NCBI GenBank assembly: GCA_020064725.1
Contig: JAGTWJ010000017.1
Location: 1,612,001 to 1,676,000 of the forward strand
DNA from: Drechslerella dactyloides
Taxonomy: Eukaryota; Ascomycota; Orbiliomycetes; Orbiliales; Orbiliaceae
DNA length: 64,000 nucleotides
Direction: 5' to 3'
Shown here: piece after piece, positions 21,315 through 33,195 of the stretch
Layout of the letters: each line of letters begins with the position of its first letter
Position numbering within the stretch: position 1 is the first letter of the stretch
Made by a program: the position numbers and the translations under genes
Notes under the pieces: generated by a model
Told to the model about the DNA's origin: nothing
The model's input: the letters and a program-made list of their open reading frames with translations, nothing else
Database searches by the model: none

Positions 21315-22356
21315 TTACTGATTGGCTGACCCTACAACAATGCCGAGGGTCTTGTCTCTCCTTCCCAGAGCCTCTGCGACCCATTCCTTCATGAACGGCG
21401 TCTTCACACCCTCGGCCACGTGGAGGAATTCTTTCAAGTCGATCTCATGAGTTTTTTCATACTCTATCGTCTGAAGTATAAGCTCGTAGCGGTCGACTGT
21501 GGGCACATAAGTGAGCCTTTGCACTGGCAGCGAATAGAGTCATATCGGAATCGTTCTTACCATCCTTGACAAATACTGCCTCAGGCGTTTGTCCTGTCTC
21601 GTATTCTGTCCACAGGTCCATGAACTCCCCAGCTACTGACTCCGATATCGGTGCCAGCAGAGTTTTGGTAAGGTATTCCATCGTTTCCAACTCCCTGCGG
21701 TGCTTCTCAGCTATAAACAAAGAGGTAGTGCGTTAGTCGCTCCGCCGAAGAAACACGCTAGTCTTGAATGCTGGCGACGAACGCTTGGGTATGCCGTCAA
21801 GGGGCGTGATATCGCCCACCAAACTCTCTGCCATGTCGTGAACGATGGCCATCTTTACACATTTGTCCTTCTGGATTTTAGGGTCCGGGCAGAGCATAGT
21901 GATGACCGACATGCGGTACATGTGATCCGCTATACTCTCTACAGCCATCGGAGGAGGAGGTTAGCAAGGTATTAACCCGATATTGCAACGAGGGTTTTGG
22001 AACTAACCTCCATGGTTTATTCCATGCCGCTTCCAGCCCTCCCTCTTGTTGGTCTTGAGACGTTCGATAACATGGAGGAACGCAATAGGCGAAGCAGCCG
22101 GACCGTTGGGAGGCGTTGGCAGAGGATTTAAGACTGCGGCTCGGTTAGTAAACGCTGGTTCGTTCTTCGCAGGCTCCAGGCAGCGCTGCAGCATGCACGG
22201 ATAGAAATCCCGGGGAGAACAGGGTCTACTTGCCTTTGGGCACAGTCCAGATTTCGGTTTCGTCGGTGGCTACTTTGATATCCTGGTTAGTTTTTGCTGC
22301 TACAGCCACGAGGTTTGAGGATTCTCACCACCATTGAGAGCCGCGGCCGGAGACAT
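21315..22356 (-). CDS. HD-domain 5'-deoxynucleotidase, HDDC2/YGK1-like
   Basis: HD-superfamily phosphohydrolase; the family (human HDDC2, yeast Ygk1, bacterial YfbR) removes phosphate from 5'-deoxynucleotides. Well-supported exons: 22008-22133, 21783-21938, 21561-21710, 21315-21496. They give PAASPIAFLHVIERLKTNKR, then ESIADHMYRMSVITML, MAIVHDMAESLVGDITPLD (the HD metal-binding motif) and VDRYELILQTIEYEKTH. Upstream, 22234-22282 reads DIKVATDETEIWTVPK and ends in a GC-type donor (AAAG|GCAAGT), restoring the WTVxKVL motif of relatives. The first exon is unresolved: the ATG at 22356 (MSPAAALNG) cannot be joined in phase by an intron longer than about 35 nt. An alternative unspliced start is the ATG at 22194. 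Divergent from HAUS6 with about 210 bp between. Confidence 0.8.
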
Positions 22357-22565
22357 GGTTGCAGTTGTCCGGTAGGAAAGAGGATGAAAGACGGAATGTT
22401 GCTGGTTGGTCCAAGCCGTTATTTATCGGCGGTACGTCACAGCTCGCAGCGCGCGAAACGGGCCTGATCTTCCCCCATGCACCGCGAAAGCCGATCCGGC
22501 CAGCGTCTCCATTCCATCGCCGCGAAACATTCACGCGACAGGCCATCGCGTCGGACGAAAGCAGA

Positions 22566-24841
22566 ATGGCATCGAAGGCCCCGGCAGAAACCACAACCGT
22601 TGGGCTCCTGCTCACGAATCTCCGCCTCCTCGACCTCCCCGTACACCCGGACCTGCCTGTCAACGAGGAGACGTTCTCGCTCGGGAAGAACAAAAGCAAG
22701 GCTTTCGAACATATCGCGCACCACATCTTCTATCGATACGACCCCGTCGAGTCCAGATCTGTATGGGCAATCCCTTCCCCTTTCTGTTCATAGCTGGGAT
22801 GGGCTGTCGCCGAGCTGGCAGAACAAATGCTCTAATGCGCTATTCGCTACCGTCTCCCCATTCCTTAGAGATTCGCAGGAACGTGGCCCATATACGAGCC
22901 GGCCCAGTCGAAGAACTTTCGCGCAGCAGTCATAAACTGGCTGAACGACCTGAAGAAGGCCGGCGTTTTGCACAATGCGGTCATCATCCGAAAAAGCATG
23001 TTCGATGAGTGCCAGGGCGACCGGTACGAGGAGCTTCTGCTTGCCTTGTCTACCATGGCACTGAAGAAGTGCGTGGAACAAGAGCACGGCGACGCTCTCG
23101 GAAACTCCATAGGTACTCTTGACTTGTGTTATACATTCGAAGAAAGTTCTCCGCGCTTGGGCCTGGCGCTGACTCCGCGTGCAATTCTGCAGCATTCGAT
23201 GAAGTCTTGAGTCTGCAACCCAATTCAGACACCGTGAGCGCCCTCAGCATCGCATATCAAAACTCCCTCAGGAGAACGCTCCAACGCCGATTTGTAGACA
23301 AGCAGCGATGGTTCCTGGCATCACGCAGGCTTGAGGAACAGGAGCAGCTGGTCGCTGAAAAAGAACAAGCTACGGCGATTGCGCGCGAGTCGCGAAAGAG
23401 CTTGGATGTCAAGGAGAGGGATATAATCTCAATATGGGAAAAGAATTGGATCGGCGACCAAGCCATCTATAGGCTCCTGTTACCAGAACAAGGGAACGAT
23501 GCTGAGCAGGAATTATGGTCTGATACCTCCTTCCAACGATTGTTCAAGACTGGAATGTTCGCCAAGGGCTCCACTTCATCCAGCGGCAATGCCAACATCC
23601 TCCAAAAGATGGAAGAATCGCTCAAAGTTCACGAGAAAAGACTGTCACAGTGGTCAGAGTTCAACGAGAAATTTTTGAAGGACAGATTGGGATCTAAGCG
23701 GTCCGCTTCCGGGAAGAAAGTCAGTTTTGCGGCCGATGTTGGCGGTGGGTTTGGTATCGACTTCAATAAGCATCAGGTACGGTGAAACGACTGGTCCATG
23801 TTGGTTACCACGCTAATTGATGGACAGAATCTGCACGCCAGTGCCTTTTCTTTGCAAGAAGGGACGCAACTTCCTATACCATCTACAGAAGATGAGTTTG
23901 GCAAATTGTTCAACAGTATGCGGAAAGAGTTGCAAACCATCCGGGTATCTAGGCGTAAATTAGGCACACTGTCATACGCCAATACTTATGGCGAGGCCGA
24001 GGAAGAGGAAGAAGAGGAAACAACAGCGCCAACAGGACCCAAGCAGCCGGCTGTAGGCAAAGATATCACGGAAGAAGAAGCGCTGCAGCTGCTGACTTCT
24101 CATCTTCCGATCGATAACACGCTTCCTAAGCAACCCACTCATCCGAGTCGCGAGGCTATAGTTGAACCTCTTCCGGCCCCGATACCTGTCAGGGAGAATC
24201 CCGCTGTCGGAGTGTTAAACTCGTCCCCGGACCCGGCTCCGGGGAAAACGCATACGCCTAAGCCAAGGTTGCGGAGCCCCCCTCCACCTCCTAAACCTGT
24301 GGAACCAAGCTACGATGACGAGAACGACCCGGATTCTACGACACCCCCGGAGGTTTCTCCAGTCTTAGCCCATGAGCCTAAAATTGCCATCGAAGACAAG
24401 GTTATTTTACCTAGAGGCCAACCTCATCCGCACTTTGATGAGGAACAAGAAGTGGAAAGAGAAGATTCAGTTGATGAATTCATGGTTGAGAAGGTATACC
24501 GCGAACAAGTTCCATACTCTCGTGACAATATATGCTAACAATCGGGGAAGATGATTGCCCAGATCACAACTTCGACTGATACCCCTGCACCAATTCGGCC
24601 CCATCGCATTCAACCCAATCCGACGTGGTCAAAACAAGATTTGGAAGAAGATCCATTCAAACCTCGACCCAAAGTTGCTCTCAGCCCCCAATTGACACCT
24701 TATCGGCTCCAGAGAGATAATAGTGGGCTCTTGGAAACACCGAGGGTCGAGTTTTCCTCCTCGGAGTATAACGGAAACGAAGACGACGACGACGGCGAAG
24801 ATGCGTCCCCATCGAAGGGCCGAGGCCGTGGTCATCGGTGA
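22566..24841 (+). CDS. HAUS augmin-like complex subunit 6
   Basis: Predicted 659-aa protein with a HAUS6 N-terminal domain. Augmin recruits gamma-tubulin to existing microtubules for branching nucleation in the spindle. Five exons: 22566-22760, 22869-23112, 23193-23776, 23828-24493, 24551-24841, all in phase. The domain covers about residues 10-230: KAFEHIAHHIFYRY, the WP motif TWPIYEPAQSKNFRAAVINW, then KSMFDECQGDRYEELLLALS, which matches the HAUS6 signature D-C-x-G-x-R-x-E-x-LLLxLS. A coiled coil follows (RRLEEQEQLVAEKEQATA). The C-terminal half is Pro-rich, acidic and probably disordered. The subunit is lacking in budding yeasts but present in many filamentous fungi. It shares a 210-bp divergent promoter with the HD-domain gene. 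Confidence 0.85.
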
Positions 24842-25205
24842 TTGAATATGGTAGAATGAGAAGGTGAACTGATCATGCAGCACCCGTACCATCTTTCCGA
24901 TACCCAAGCTGGCATTTTCTCCGAGAGTATCGCCAAGTATATTCTGTATGCAGTACAGTGAACAAAATAAAATCAATATATGAAAAACCTATCTATGCTG
25001 TGTGCCTCTAGCAGACAAATGCATTACGATGAATGCAAGTCAAAAGTCCAAACGACGTAATCTTACAAAACAAAACCGCTGATGCCCACAATGAATCCCA
25101 CCGAAAAGCAAACTAAATAAGAAAAACCCCGAGACTGAGATGCTGCGCCCACATTTACCTATGCTTGTCGAGATGTATGCAACCAAGATGACATATATAT
25201 CGCCT
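24842..25205. other. Convergent intergenic, HAUS6 / ROT1
   Basis: About 360 bp of 3' sequence; no gene seen. Confidence 0.5.
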
Positions 25206-26220
25206 TTAGACAAAGTACCAGCCGAAACCGCCAATTACTGTTACACCCAATGCAACGTACCACCAGAAATCTAGGTCTCCCCGGGTATCAGGCATCGTGG
25301 CTGGGATTCCCATGAAGGATCTCTTGACCTTGGCAGTGGCGGTGGGGGCTGCTGACGATGTTTCACTCTGGACGGGATTCAACGTGGTGGTTGGGAGCAT
25401 TTGCGGCGGCCTATACGTTAGATACCTAGCAACAGATCGATCGTCAGCAGATGGAAGTTGGCCGTGCATGGCTGGTTGACGTACAGCGGATTCATCGGTG
25501 CACCATCGAATTTGTATAAATTAAGGCGATATTGTCCTCGGTAGTCATCGAGCACGATATCCCATGACTGTGAGCGTGAGATTTATTTCAGTATTTGGGA
25601 TACTCTCTTATGTCGGTCTTGGGGTGAAGACATACCCTATATAACTCGGTCTGGTTGTACCTAGTATATACTGACTTTGACTGTTTGCAGGGGTCGGACC
25701 ATAGTTTCCTTCCATCTGATTCGAATGGGAATAGAGTGATTGAGCCGTTCTTGTTGAGCGAGTATTTGCCATGCTGCCAAATTATAATAGCGGTTGGGCA
25801 TCCCGGGGTCGTTGCTGCAGTATGTAGCACTTAGAGTCAGATCGGAACACGTTTCTTCATGACAATTGGTGAACACGCACGGTTTCCGACAACGTTATAT
25901 ATCGCCTCCTCGAAGTGGCCATCGCCCGTAAATGAGAAAGACGTCCCGGGAAGTCTCGGCTCAAGAAGCCGCTCGCCGATGGGATCGTAGATGTCCTGGA
26001 GAACGTGTTAGCGGCTGAAGAGAAACCAGAGGTTATAATAAACGGTATAGGCACGGATAGCGATGTGCGAAAGGCGAGAGAAGTCGGGAAGTACCGGTCC
26101 AGTTACGACAGTGTCGGATTTTGAAGTCCAAGTGCCCTCCAATGATGTAACGTTCGCCGCGATCGCATTTTGTATCGAGGATGTCAGGAGCACCGCGAGG
26201 GCGGCGAGACCGTGCCGCAT
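25206..26220 (-). CDS. ROT1: ER chaperone-like protein Rot1
   Basis: Predicted 240-aa type I ER membrane protein. Rot1 assists folding and glycosylation of cell-wall and secretory proteins and is needed for beta-1,6-glucan synthesis in yeast. Five exons: 26095-26220, 25881-25995, 25636-25814, 25485-25567, 25206-25425, all in phase. A signal peptide (about 22 aa, cleavage after AIA) is followed by SLEGTWTSKSDTVVTGP, DIYDPIGERLLEP, GHFEEAIYNVVGN, IIIWQHGKYSLNKNGSITL and VYTRYNQTELY, all conserved Rot1 blocks. Then come DGAPMNPLYLTYRPPQMLPT and one C-terminal membrane helix (FWWYVALGVTVIGGFGWYFV). N-glycosylation sequons occur (NVT, NGS, NQT). The donor at 25484 is the strong GTACGT; only this choice rebuilds PLYLTYRPP. 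Confidence 0.93.
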
Positions 26221-26539
26221 TGTCGGAAGCAGGCGCGAGTTATATATATACTATTGAAACACACTTCCACCTTCTCTGCCTCTCCTTCTGGGTGTCGTTC
26301 GTGTCGTCGAGGCGAGGGTTCGGGGCTTGTGCAGCGCGAAATGTTGGGTCTTCGGGTTGGTGTCAGGGTGGATTTGAAGGTGTAGAGAATTGCCAAGCGG
26401 ACCGCCGGCCTCCTTGAATTGACACCTAAAGATAGCGCAGGTGGCTCCCGCCTTGGCGGCACGTTAGTCCAGCCACTGCACCGACAGTCAACAGAAAAAA
26501 GAAAGAAAGCAAGATCTTGAGATAGCGAAATCACGCGCG
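26221..26539. other. Divergent promoter region, ROT1 / FAU1
   Basis: About 320 bp between two start codons; includes TATATATA at 26244-26251, 25 bp or so before the ROT1 start on the minus strand. No gene seen. Confidence 0.5.
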
Positions 26540-27459
26540 ATGGAAGCAGTTCTGAGAAGAATGTCAACGAACGAGGCACTACGAGAAGCTAAACGAGAGC
26601 TGCGGGCTCTCATTGCTCGGAGGCTGGACACGCTGAATCCCGAATCCGTCCACGAACAATGTCAGTTTTCTGATGGATACTGCCCTGGAACGTCACGCTG
26701 ATTTGGGCTGCATGATGCGATTTCCTGTATAGCCCGCACCGTGTTCAAGCTGTTAGCGGGGCTGCCACAGTACCAACAGGCCCGGAGAATCAGCGTCTAT
26801 CTATCCATGCCGACCGGCGAGATCGATACGGTGCCAATTGTGCAAGATGCGTTTGAACAGGGTAATTATTATATCAAAGCACTGCGCAGGCAGTGGAGAT
26901 TTTAACTGACAAGTGGATAAAAGGCAAACAAGTATTCATCCCATTCACACATAGGGCCGTCCCAGCCACTGGGCCTGGCGGGGACCCAAAACCTTCAGTC
27001 ATGGACATGGTATCACTGCATTCACTTGATGATTATCAGGGACTCAAACGCAACAGCTGGGGGATTCCAACACCGACGAAGAGCTCATTGGAAACACGGA
27101 GAAACTGTATCGAAGAAGTCAAGGCCGGTGAGTCTGGTCTAGACCTGATTGTCGTTCCCGGTGTCGCATTCGACAGCGCATGTCGACGCTTGGGTCATGG
27201 CAAGGGGTATTACGATTATTTTTTTAAGAGATACCATGAAGCAACGGATGGGAAACTTCCCTTTACCGGTACGTAGACTATCTGATTTTGCTATCCTAGC
27301 TTCTCTCACATCGGCGGAAGATTTTGACGCATCCTGGCAGTTGGTGTCGCTCTGCAAGAGCAGATAGTCGATGCATCAGCAAGTATTCCAGTCGGGAATC
27401 AGGACTGGCCATTGGATATGATTCTGGTCGGAAATGGCACTTCGATACGCCGAGAATAG
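26540..27459 (+). CDS. FAU1: 5-formyltetrahydrofolate cyclo-ligase
   Basis: Predicted 237-aa enzyme (MTHFS) that converts 5-formyl-THF with ATP into 5,10-methenyl-THF in folate metabolism. Four exons: 26540-26660, 26733-26861, 26924-27268, 27341-27459, in phase. The N-terminal helix ALREAKRELRALIARRL holds the family's Lys/Arg ATP-site residues. SVYLSMPTGEIDT and GKQVFIPF are conserved, WGIPTP forms the substrate loop, DLIVVPGVAFD precedes the glycine-rich GHGKGYYDYFFKRY, and VGVALQEQIV is the last conserved strand. ATG 26561 (MSTNEALREAKR) is a second possible start and would give a length nearer to yeast Fau1 (211 aa). Divergent from ROT1. Confidence 0.92.
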
Positions 27460-27683
27460 ATAGAAGTCCCCAGAAGGGATCACCGGTGCTAGATGCTGAC
27501 ACTGGGAGAGGTGACTCCAACCTTCATCATGAATCCGGCCATGCTATCTAAATAAGATCGCTACCGTCATCATCAAGGAATCTGTTATCTGCTATATCAT
27601 ACATGCCTGTCCACTTGTCGCTCCGACTACAGGATAAATTGCCGTTCGATTTCTGGCCAGCTCCATAGTAGCTTGGAGAGCGT
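27460..27683. other. Convergent spacer, FAU1 / SmE
   Basis: Short 3' spacer between two stop codons; no gene seen. Confidence 0.5.
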
Positions 27684-28171
27684 CTACCCGAGCGATGCGC
27701 AAGCAATGCAAGTGACATTGTCGCCTTTCAACAATATGCGTCCTATTCAACCCTCTGTCAGTATATACTGAGATAATGAAATGGCAGACTCAAGAACTTA
27801 CCTAGCTCCCGACGTGTTTCTTCCTCTGTCTTCGTTGGCAATCTTATTTCAACGGCGTCATCGACCACCAAGTTCATAAATTCATCGAAACCCTGGAATA
27901 AAACATTAGCTGGTTATGCCACTCCAAGCACAGGTTATATCGAGGAAACTGACCCGAATCTTTCCTTCTATGCGTGACTGGAGCTGTTCATAGAGCCCTA
28001 GAGAAACGATGAAATCTTAGCTGAGCACGGCCCAAGAATCCGCAACAGTCAGGGAAGTCGCGTACATATCTGGACAGTCGCGTGTGTCTGCAGCAACTTG
28101 AAGATGAAATTGATGGGAGGCAACAGAACTCTTCTCCCGCCGCCTCCACCTCCGCCACCTCTGCCAGACAT
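27684..28171 (-). CDS. SME1: Small nuclear ribonucleoprotein SmE
   Basis: Predicted 99-aa core Sm protein E, one of seven that form the Sm ring on U1, U2, U4 and U5 snRNAs. Four exons: 28066-28171, 27954-27997 (44 nt), 27802-27892, 27684-27742, all in phase. A Gly/Arg-rich N-terminus leads into VLLPPINFIFKLLQTHATVQ, then Sm1 (IWLYEQLQSRIEGKIRGFDE, FMNLVVDDAVEI) and Sm2 (GRILLKGDNVTCI). The MNLV and KGDN residues form the RNA-binding pocket in this family. The length equals that of fungal SmE. The gene is split inside IW and inside GR, which hides it from simple reading-frame searches. Confidence 0.95.
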
Positions 28172-28870
28172 CTTGTGTATCGGGGACTAGTTGGAAGCGA
28201 GCGAAAAAGTCGCGGCGATGTCGCGTGTAAGGGCGGACCGCTGTGCTAGGAACGATGGAGGAACAGCGAATCCGGTTTCCGAATGCTACCAGCTTAAGGA
28301 AAGGAATATATGGTATGCAATGCGGGAGGCAATGTTGCTACCGGGTCCGAGCAGGCAAGAACGACAGCGTCGGGGTGGTGATGATGTGGCGCGGTTGATG
28401 GTGATGAGTTTGATGTTTCCACAGCAGCTGCTGCTGCAGCTGGCAGCTGGCGAGTGAATGTCAAAGCCAAACCGGCAACACTCATTTTTCTGCCCCCACC
28501 GACCAACCTCTGACTTCATCCTTGCCGCTGGACTCCCACCAAGCACCATAACCACACCACCCCCATCACTGTCCTCAGTCATCATCACCATATCCTCCAC
28601 TATACACCGATCATTACAGCCACCATATTTCAAGCTCCACTGCTGTCCATCGCCGCTCTTCAGAGATTAAAGCCTGGATAGAGCAGCTCGAGAGGATTCA
28701 AATCCCAAATTGGAGGCACACTCGATAACCGATAAAGGCGGGGGCAAAATCGGACGGAACAATCGGAGGAATACCCCCCATCTCTCTCCCAAAACGCCAG
28801 AGAAATCAACATCAAAGCCGCACATCCGTTAGCTTAGTTTCTTCGGCCCCGAAACACTGCAACCGCAATC
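28172..28870. other. Divergent promoter region, SmE / MTR10
   Basis: About 700 bp between two start codons, with CCACCACC/CATCACC-rich segments around 28540-28600. No gene seen. Confidence 0.5.
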
Positions 28871-31800
28871 ATGGCGACCTCCACCGCCACGGAAGCTCTG
28901 GCTCCAATCCTGCAGGCCCTTGCGACGATGCAGGGCAATGTCGATCGAGCACAAAAGTACCAAGCCAACGAATATCTCGAGGCATTTCAGAAATCGGTGG
29001 GTCTTTTCGCAAAACCTCTCCTCTGCTCTGCAGTCCAGTCCAGTCCCGTCCAGTCAAGTCAAGTCAAACCACCTTGATCAGTACACGCTCGTATCGATAC
29101 CGCTGCCCTGGCTCTACATCTGCCTATCAGTAAAGGATATGATAAGAAAGAACTTCAGTCTTTCGCAGTCCGCCACCAGCAGTTCAGGCAGTTCATGTTT
29201 CCCGGCAAAAAAATTCACCTTTCGCTGTTCTCGTCCTTCTGCTTTTTTATTCTTTATCTTCTAGAGACAAAGATACCATCAATCCGAGTCCCCCCATACA
29301 CCCTTCGTGAACCCACAATATCAAGCCGGCTGGCCGAGGGGTACGAGAATTCCAGAGACTGTGCAAATCTGTTCGGGTTATACTTCGTACACAAGTTCTG
29401 GACGGGCTACGGAGATGCAACAATCAAAGACAATAAGATCGGAGACTGATACAACGATTCCGCTGGTTATGGTGGTCGTTCTTTATGAAACAGCCAGAAG
29501 CATGGAACCTCACATTCACCATGCTAAAATCAGCAGATTTGCCGCTGGACGTGAAGTTGTTCGCTGCAACCACTTTGAAAGGAAAGGTAGGTAAATACAG
29601 ATGAATATCGCCTTCTCTACCAAAGCGAGCTTGCTAATGCAGCCTGTTCTTGCTTAGATCATCTACGATCTTCCACAACTCCCACGAGAGCAATTAGCAG
29701 AGCTTAGGAATACGCTTCTCGGCTTACTCCAGGAGTTCAGGTCTGGGAATCAAAATAGAATTATCAGAACCCAACTGAACGTTTGCCTCGCCATTTTGGC
29801 AATCCAAATGACGGAGTGGAAAGACGTTCTGGAGGTCGTCGTGAAGAGTCTAGGGCAAGATGCAGACGGCAGCGTCTGTCTTCTGGAGTTCCTTAAAGTT
29901 CTGCCAGAAGAAGTCACCGAGGGCCGTAGAATCCGCATGACGGTTAGTTTTACGATCAGCATGGAGGAGAAACATCAATCCGAAACTAACTTATTCATAA
30001 AACAGGACGAGGAACTAGACGCTCGGACGAAAGAGCTACTTGAAGAGAATACCGAACAAGTCATGAATCTGCTGATTTCATACGCTCAATCCGTCCCTAC
30101 CGCTGCGCAAGAACCGCTCCTCACTTCCTGTCTTACGTCATGGTTGCGCGAGATACCAGTCCTGACGATAGTGAAATCGCCGCTCCTGGAAGTTACGATC
30201 AATTCCTTGTCGTCGGAAGTGGCCTTTGATTCCGCCGTCGATTGCCTCTGCGCGATGTTTTCGGAAACTCGTGATGTCGACGAGTGCCTGGATACTATCC
30301 ATATTCTATTTCCGAGAATCATGCAGCTACGATCGAGGATATCCGCGGCAGCCGACGATGAGGACATTGAGCAATTGCGGGGATTCACAAAACTATTTGC
30401 AGAAGCTGGTGAAGCATGGGTCATTCTCATCGCGAGGATGCCAACGGAATTCAGACAGCTCGTGGAGGCCATTCTAGAATGTTCCGCCAGGGACAAGGAA
30501 CAAGAAGTCATCGGCCTAACGTTCAACTTTTGGTTCGATCTGAAAAACTACCTTGTTTTGGAAAATTATATCGAGGCCAGGGTGCAGCTAGCCGATCTAT
30601 TTGCAAGTCTGGTGGATGTAATGATCGGGCACTTGAAGTATCCAACTCCTGATTCGAACAACGAGGCCGACCTCTTCGATGGAGACCGCGAGCAGGAAGA
30701 GCGATTCAGAGAGTTCCGTCATAAGATGGGCGACGTCTTGAAGGATTGCTGCGAGGTCCTGGGCGCTCGAGACTGCTTGGCAAAGGCGTATGCCTTGGTT
30801 GAACAGTATATGAGGTCTTACGTGGCTGGGACGCCCTCCGCTCAGAACCCCGTCCCAAATTGGCAAGCCTTGGAAGCACCGTTATTCAGCATGAGGGCTA
30901 TGGGACGAATGGTGCCAGACGATGAAGCAGAGGTTCTCCCTCAGATCATGAACTTGCTAATCAGGCTTCCGGAACACCCGAAAGTACGATTCGCTGCCAC
31001 GTTGGTCCTTGGCCGATACACTGAATGGACAGCCAAACACCCAGAGTTTCTGGAGCCTCAACTCACGTATATTACCAATGGGTTTGCACACAGCGATAAG
31101 GACGTTATGCGCGCCGCGGCTATGGCGCTCAGGTATTTCTGTCAGGATTGTCATCAACTTCTGGTCGGCCACATCACCCAGCTACATAGCTTCTACGAGC
31201 AAGTCACCTTGAATCTGCCCAGCCAGAGCTTGGAGGAGGTTACGGATGGCGTCGCTCACGTAGTAGCCGCACAGCCAGTCGACAAAATATACGACGCTCT
31301 TAGCCTCTTCTGTGCGCCGATAACGAAGAGACTGATGGAGAAAGCCAACCAGGTGCGGGATAAGGAGTCCGTTCGCGAACTGTCAGGTAGGAATGCCCCA
31401 ATGAATAATGTTCTGCCTTCGCCAGTAGCTAAAATGTGTTTAGAAAATGTTTCATTGCTCACAACATTCGCCGCGATTGTGCGACCAAACATCGAGGCTG
31501 GGCGAGAAAACCCGATGGTTCGTTTCTGGGCGGAGGTATTCCCAATAGTAACGGCGATTCTCGAAGAATTCACCGCCCATCCTGCTATTTGCGAGCGGGT
31601 TTCGAAGTTCTACCGTACACTTCTCATCTCCTATCGAACAGCGATGCTCCCGTTGCTTCCCCAACTAGCCGAGAAGCTTGCAGCATGTTTCCAAAAGTCA
31701 AAGCAGGGCTGCTTCTTATGGGTTACTGGGTCTGTGATACGGGAATTCAGTGACGAAGAACAAGTCGATGAAAATACACGAGAGGCAGTGTACCAATTTC

Positions 31801-32610
31801 TCGAACAGCAATGCTGGACGATGTTCAAGATCCTTAATGATGAATCGCCAAAAGACATCCCAGACCGTACGTACCTTTCCACAGTTGCAGTATCCCCCAA
31901 ATACCAAGTCGAGATACTCCACTAACACCAAGTTTATAGTCATCGAGGATTTCTTCAGACTGATGCAAGATGCAATCATGTTCCACCCAATGCGCATAAT
32001 ACCCTCTCAGCTCTTGGAACCGAGTATGAAAGCTGCTTTGGCATGCCTTGTGCTCGAGCAGAACGAACCGCTTATAGCTGTTCTGCATTTTCTCCGCGAC
32101 CTGCTTGTGTACGGCACAGCAACCCCGCCAACCTCGCGATACGATTCTCCTGAAAACCCACCACACATACGGCAGGCAGTAGTGAGTATCACGAGAGCTC
32201 AAGGAGAGATTCTTACGATCCGGATCTTAAGCGGCCTGATGTATTCATTCCCACGAGATTGCGTTCCTGACAGCTCGGGTGTCTTGATGACTCTGATCGA
32301 CTTGCTTCCTGAGGAAACGGTTGGTTGGGTAGCGAAAACAGTTGCTCAACTACCACCTGGTTCGGTATCGGACCAAGAGAGGCAGAAGTTCCTAACTAAC
32401 TTTCAGCAGTAAGTAACAAAACTCTGGGCAGCGGTGGTGTAGGTTGTATATGAAGATTGTCTAACTGATATACGCAGGTCCATTATCTCGAGAAACCACA
32501 AGAAGGTCAGGTATCAACTCCAAGATTTCACTAACTGGTACAGGAGAAAAAACGTCACACCGAGAGCGGCATCCACTTCCGGTATCAGCACGCCAAAATT
32601 CAGCTTCTAG
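28871..32610 (+). CDS. MTR10: Importin-beta-type nuclear transport receptor, MTR10/transportin-3
   Basis: Predicted HEAT-repeat karyopherin of 974-988 aa. Mtr10/TNPO3 imports SR-type mRNA-binding proteins and takes part in tRNA import in yeast. Exons: 28871-28996, 29494-29586, 29658-29942, 30006-31866, 31940-32408, 32478-32610. A further 42-nt intron at 31387-31428 is likely but optional because it is stop-free and a multiple of three. Family blocks: EALAPILQALATMQGN, PEAWNLTFTML, FAATTLKGKIIYDLPQLPRE, CLAILAIQMTEWKDV, QVMNLLISYAQSVP, EFRHKMGDVLKDCCEVLGA, FSMRAMGRMVPDDEAEVLP, VRFAATLVLGRYTEW, RAAAMALRYFCQDC and LQDFTNWYRRKNVTPR at the C-terminus. The first intron (497 nt) is by far the longest in the window. 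Confidence 0.92.
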
Positions 32611-33195
32611 TCCAGTCCGAGAATCATTCTATCGTTTCGGATTTCAACGACTGTCGTTCTGCTTTTGCCCCTCGCTTTGCCGATTTCTTCTTTTCTTTCT
32701 TTTCCCTCGCTCGTACAAGCTGTAATGAAAGATCTCACGTAAGACTGCGCCATGTGCATGGTGTTCGCCGTACGCCGTGGTTCTCTATGGGTATTCTAAA
32801 AAAAATTAAGAGGCGAACCACTTGTGAATTAGAAAATGCAGTGACGGACAAATTGTCCCCCTTCTGTCATCTATATGATGCGAACCCCAATGTAAAGAAT
32901 TTGCAGGCTTGGTTCATGACGGATGGGTCGTATTAAATGAAGCTCGCTCGCGTGATATCCAACAAAGGTCAACATGCATACGATAGGGAGACACGGGGTC
33001 TAGACGTAAGATGTGGGTGCTGGTTTTCGCCGGCAAGCTCAGTGAGCATGGTGTTGCACATAAAAACGCACCTACGCGGTTACCATATGTTGCAAACACA
33101 CTACACGCGTGTTCAATGGCCCTTCACGACAGCGTGGGAATTACTATGATACGAAGCTAGGAAGCAGATGTTCCATCAACACTAAGCTCATCGCC
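32611..33195. other. Intergenic, MTR10 3' / RAD55 promoter
   Basis: About 585 bp between tandem genes; no gene seen. Confidence 0.5.
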
